DNA of 64,000 nt from Candidula unifasciata (taxonomy: Eukaryota; Mollusca; Gastropoda; Stylommatophora; Geomitridae). The stretch covers positions 346,001 to 410,000 of the forward strand of contig CAJHNH020006623.1 in the NCBI GenBank assembly GCA_905116865.2. Reading direction: 5' to 3'. Positions 1 to 64,000 of this stretch are shown here, piece by piece (the stretch's first letter is position 1; each line of letters starts with the position of its first letter). A model generated the notes under the pieces. It had not been told where the DNA came from. It searched no databases and worked only from the letters and a program-made list of their open reading frames with translations. The translations under genes and the position numbers were made by a program.

Positions 1-240
1 AGGCATCCTCGACTCCTTAATCCCTTTATTTCTCATTTTAATGCCTCTTTGATGATTATCTGCTGGCTTCTTCTCAGGATGTGTCCAATATAGCGCCATC
101 TTCTCTGTCTTATAACTGTTGATACTTGTGGCCGCCCAGACATTTCTCTTATTTCTTCACTCCTTTTAAATTCATCCCATTTTATTTTCATCATTTCAAA
201 CATTTGTTTTCGAATGCATTCAACTTTTGTACCATGTCTT
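1..240 (-). mobile_element. LINE fragment (C-terminal end of the reverse-transcriptase ORF)
   Basis: The minus strand reads a degraded basic stretch including ALYWTHPEKKPADNHQRG, which resembles the region after the RT domain of RTE/Jockey-type LINEs (W..P.GKR.RGRP..). Runs off the left edge; stops interrupt it. Confidence 0.5.
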
Positions 241-294
241 TAGAGGTTCTCAAACTTGCAATAATAACTACATCAGCTTCAATGAATGTCTTAC

Positions 295-64000
<63,706 letters not shown>

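Overview
This window is animal (eukaryotic) DNA from inside a single very large, intron-rich gene. The coding blocks on the minus strand read, in order and in frame, as a USP34-type ubiquitin carboxyl-terminal hydrolase. I can place 44 exons (4,917 coding bases, 1,639 codons). Each has an AG acceptor and a GT donor, apart from the 5' edge of the first, which runs off the window. Transcription runs from position 64000 towards position 1. The first 1,600 or so residues (by comparison with the human protein) lie beyond the right edge and the C-terminal end lies beyond the left edge. The catalytic Cys box (exon at 58614-58777) and His box (exon at 48607-48745) are both intact and are 261 codons apart.

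The organism is probably a mollusc, perhaps a gastropod. This is inference from the spiralian-looking USP34 sequence, abundant tRNA-derived SINEs, many minisatellites in introns, long (AC)n, (AG)n and poly(dC) tracts, and a Polinton. I cannot name the species.

Layout by increasing coordinate. 1-12017: C-terminal exons, with introns holding SINEs, a TTAA-flanked MITE, two hAT-type MITEs (one an almost perfect 404-bp palindrome with an 8-bp target duplication) and minisatellites. 12018-19985: the largest intron. It holds a degraded, internally deleted Polinton/Maverick-like element (about 7.2 kb) with terminal inverted repeats of about 325 bp, and remnants of a packaging ATPase, a small capsid-associated protein, a retroviral-type integrase, the N-terminal part of a protein-primed polymerase and several zinc-finger proteins. 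A 1.75-kb non-coding LTR element (TRIM-like, 5-bp target duplication) is nested in one of its genes. 19986-36353: middle exons with a 74-bp minisatellite that repeats a splice acceptor, LINE reverse-transcriptase fragments, and a recent 264-bp tandem duplication that copied the start of an exon. 36354-41347: long (AC)n and a 600-base purine tract. 41348-64000: the catalytic domain exons and the exons before it, separated by SINEs, LINE fragments, hAT MITEs and poly(dC) runs.

Nothing else looks like an expressed host gene. No promoter, terminal exon or intact tRNA gene is visible. The observations I rate highest are the Polinton with its nested LTR element, minisatellites whose repeat unit carries a real splice site of the neighbouring exon (decoy donors and acceptors), and the strong strand bias of poly(dC) runs relative to transcription.
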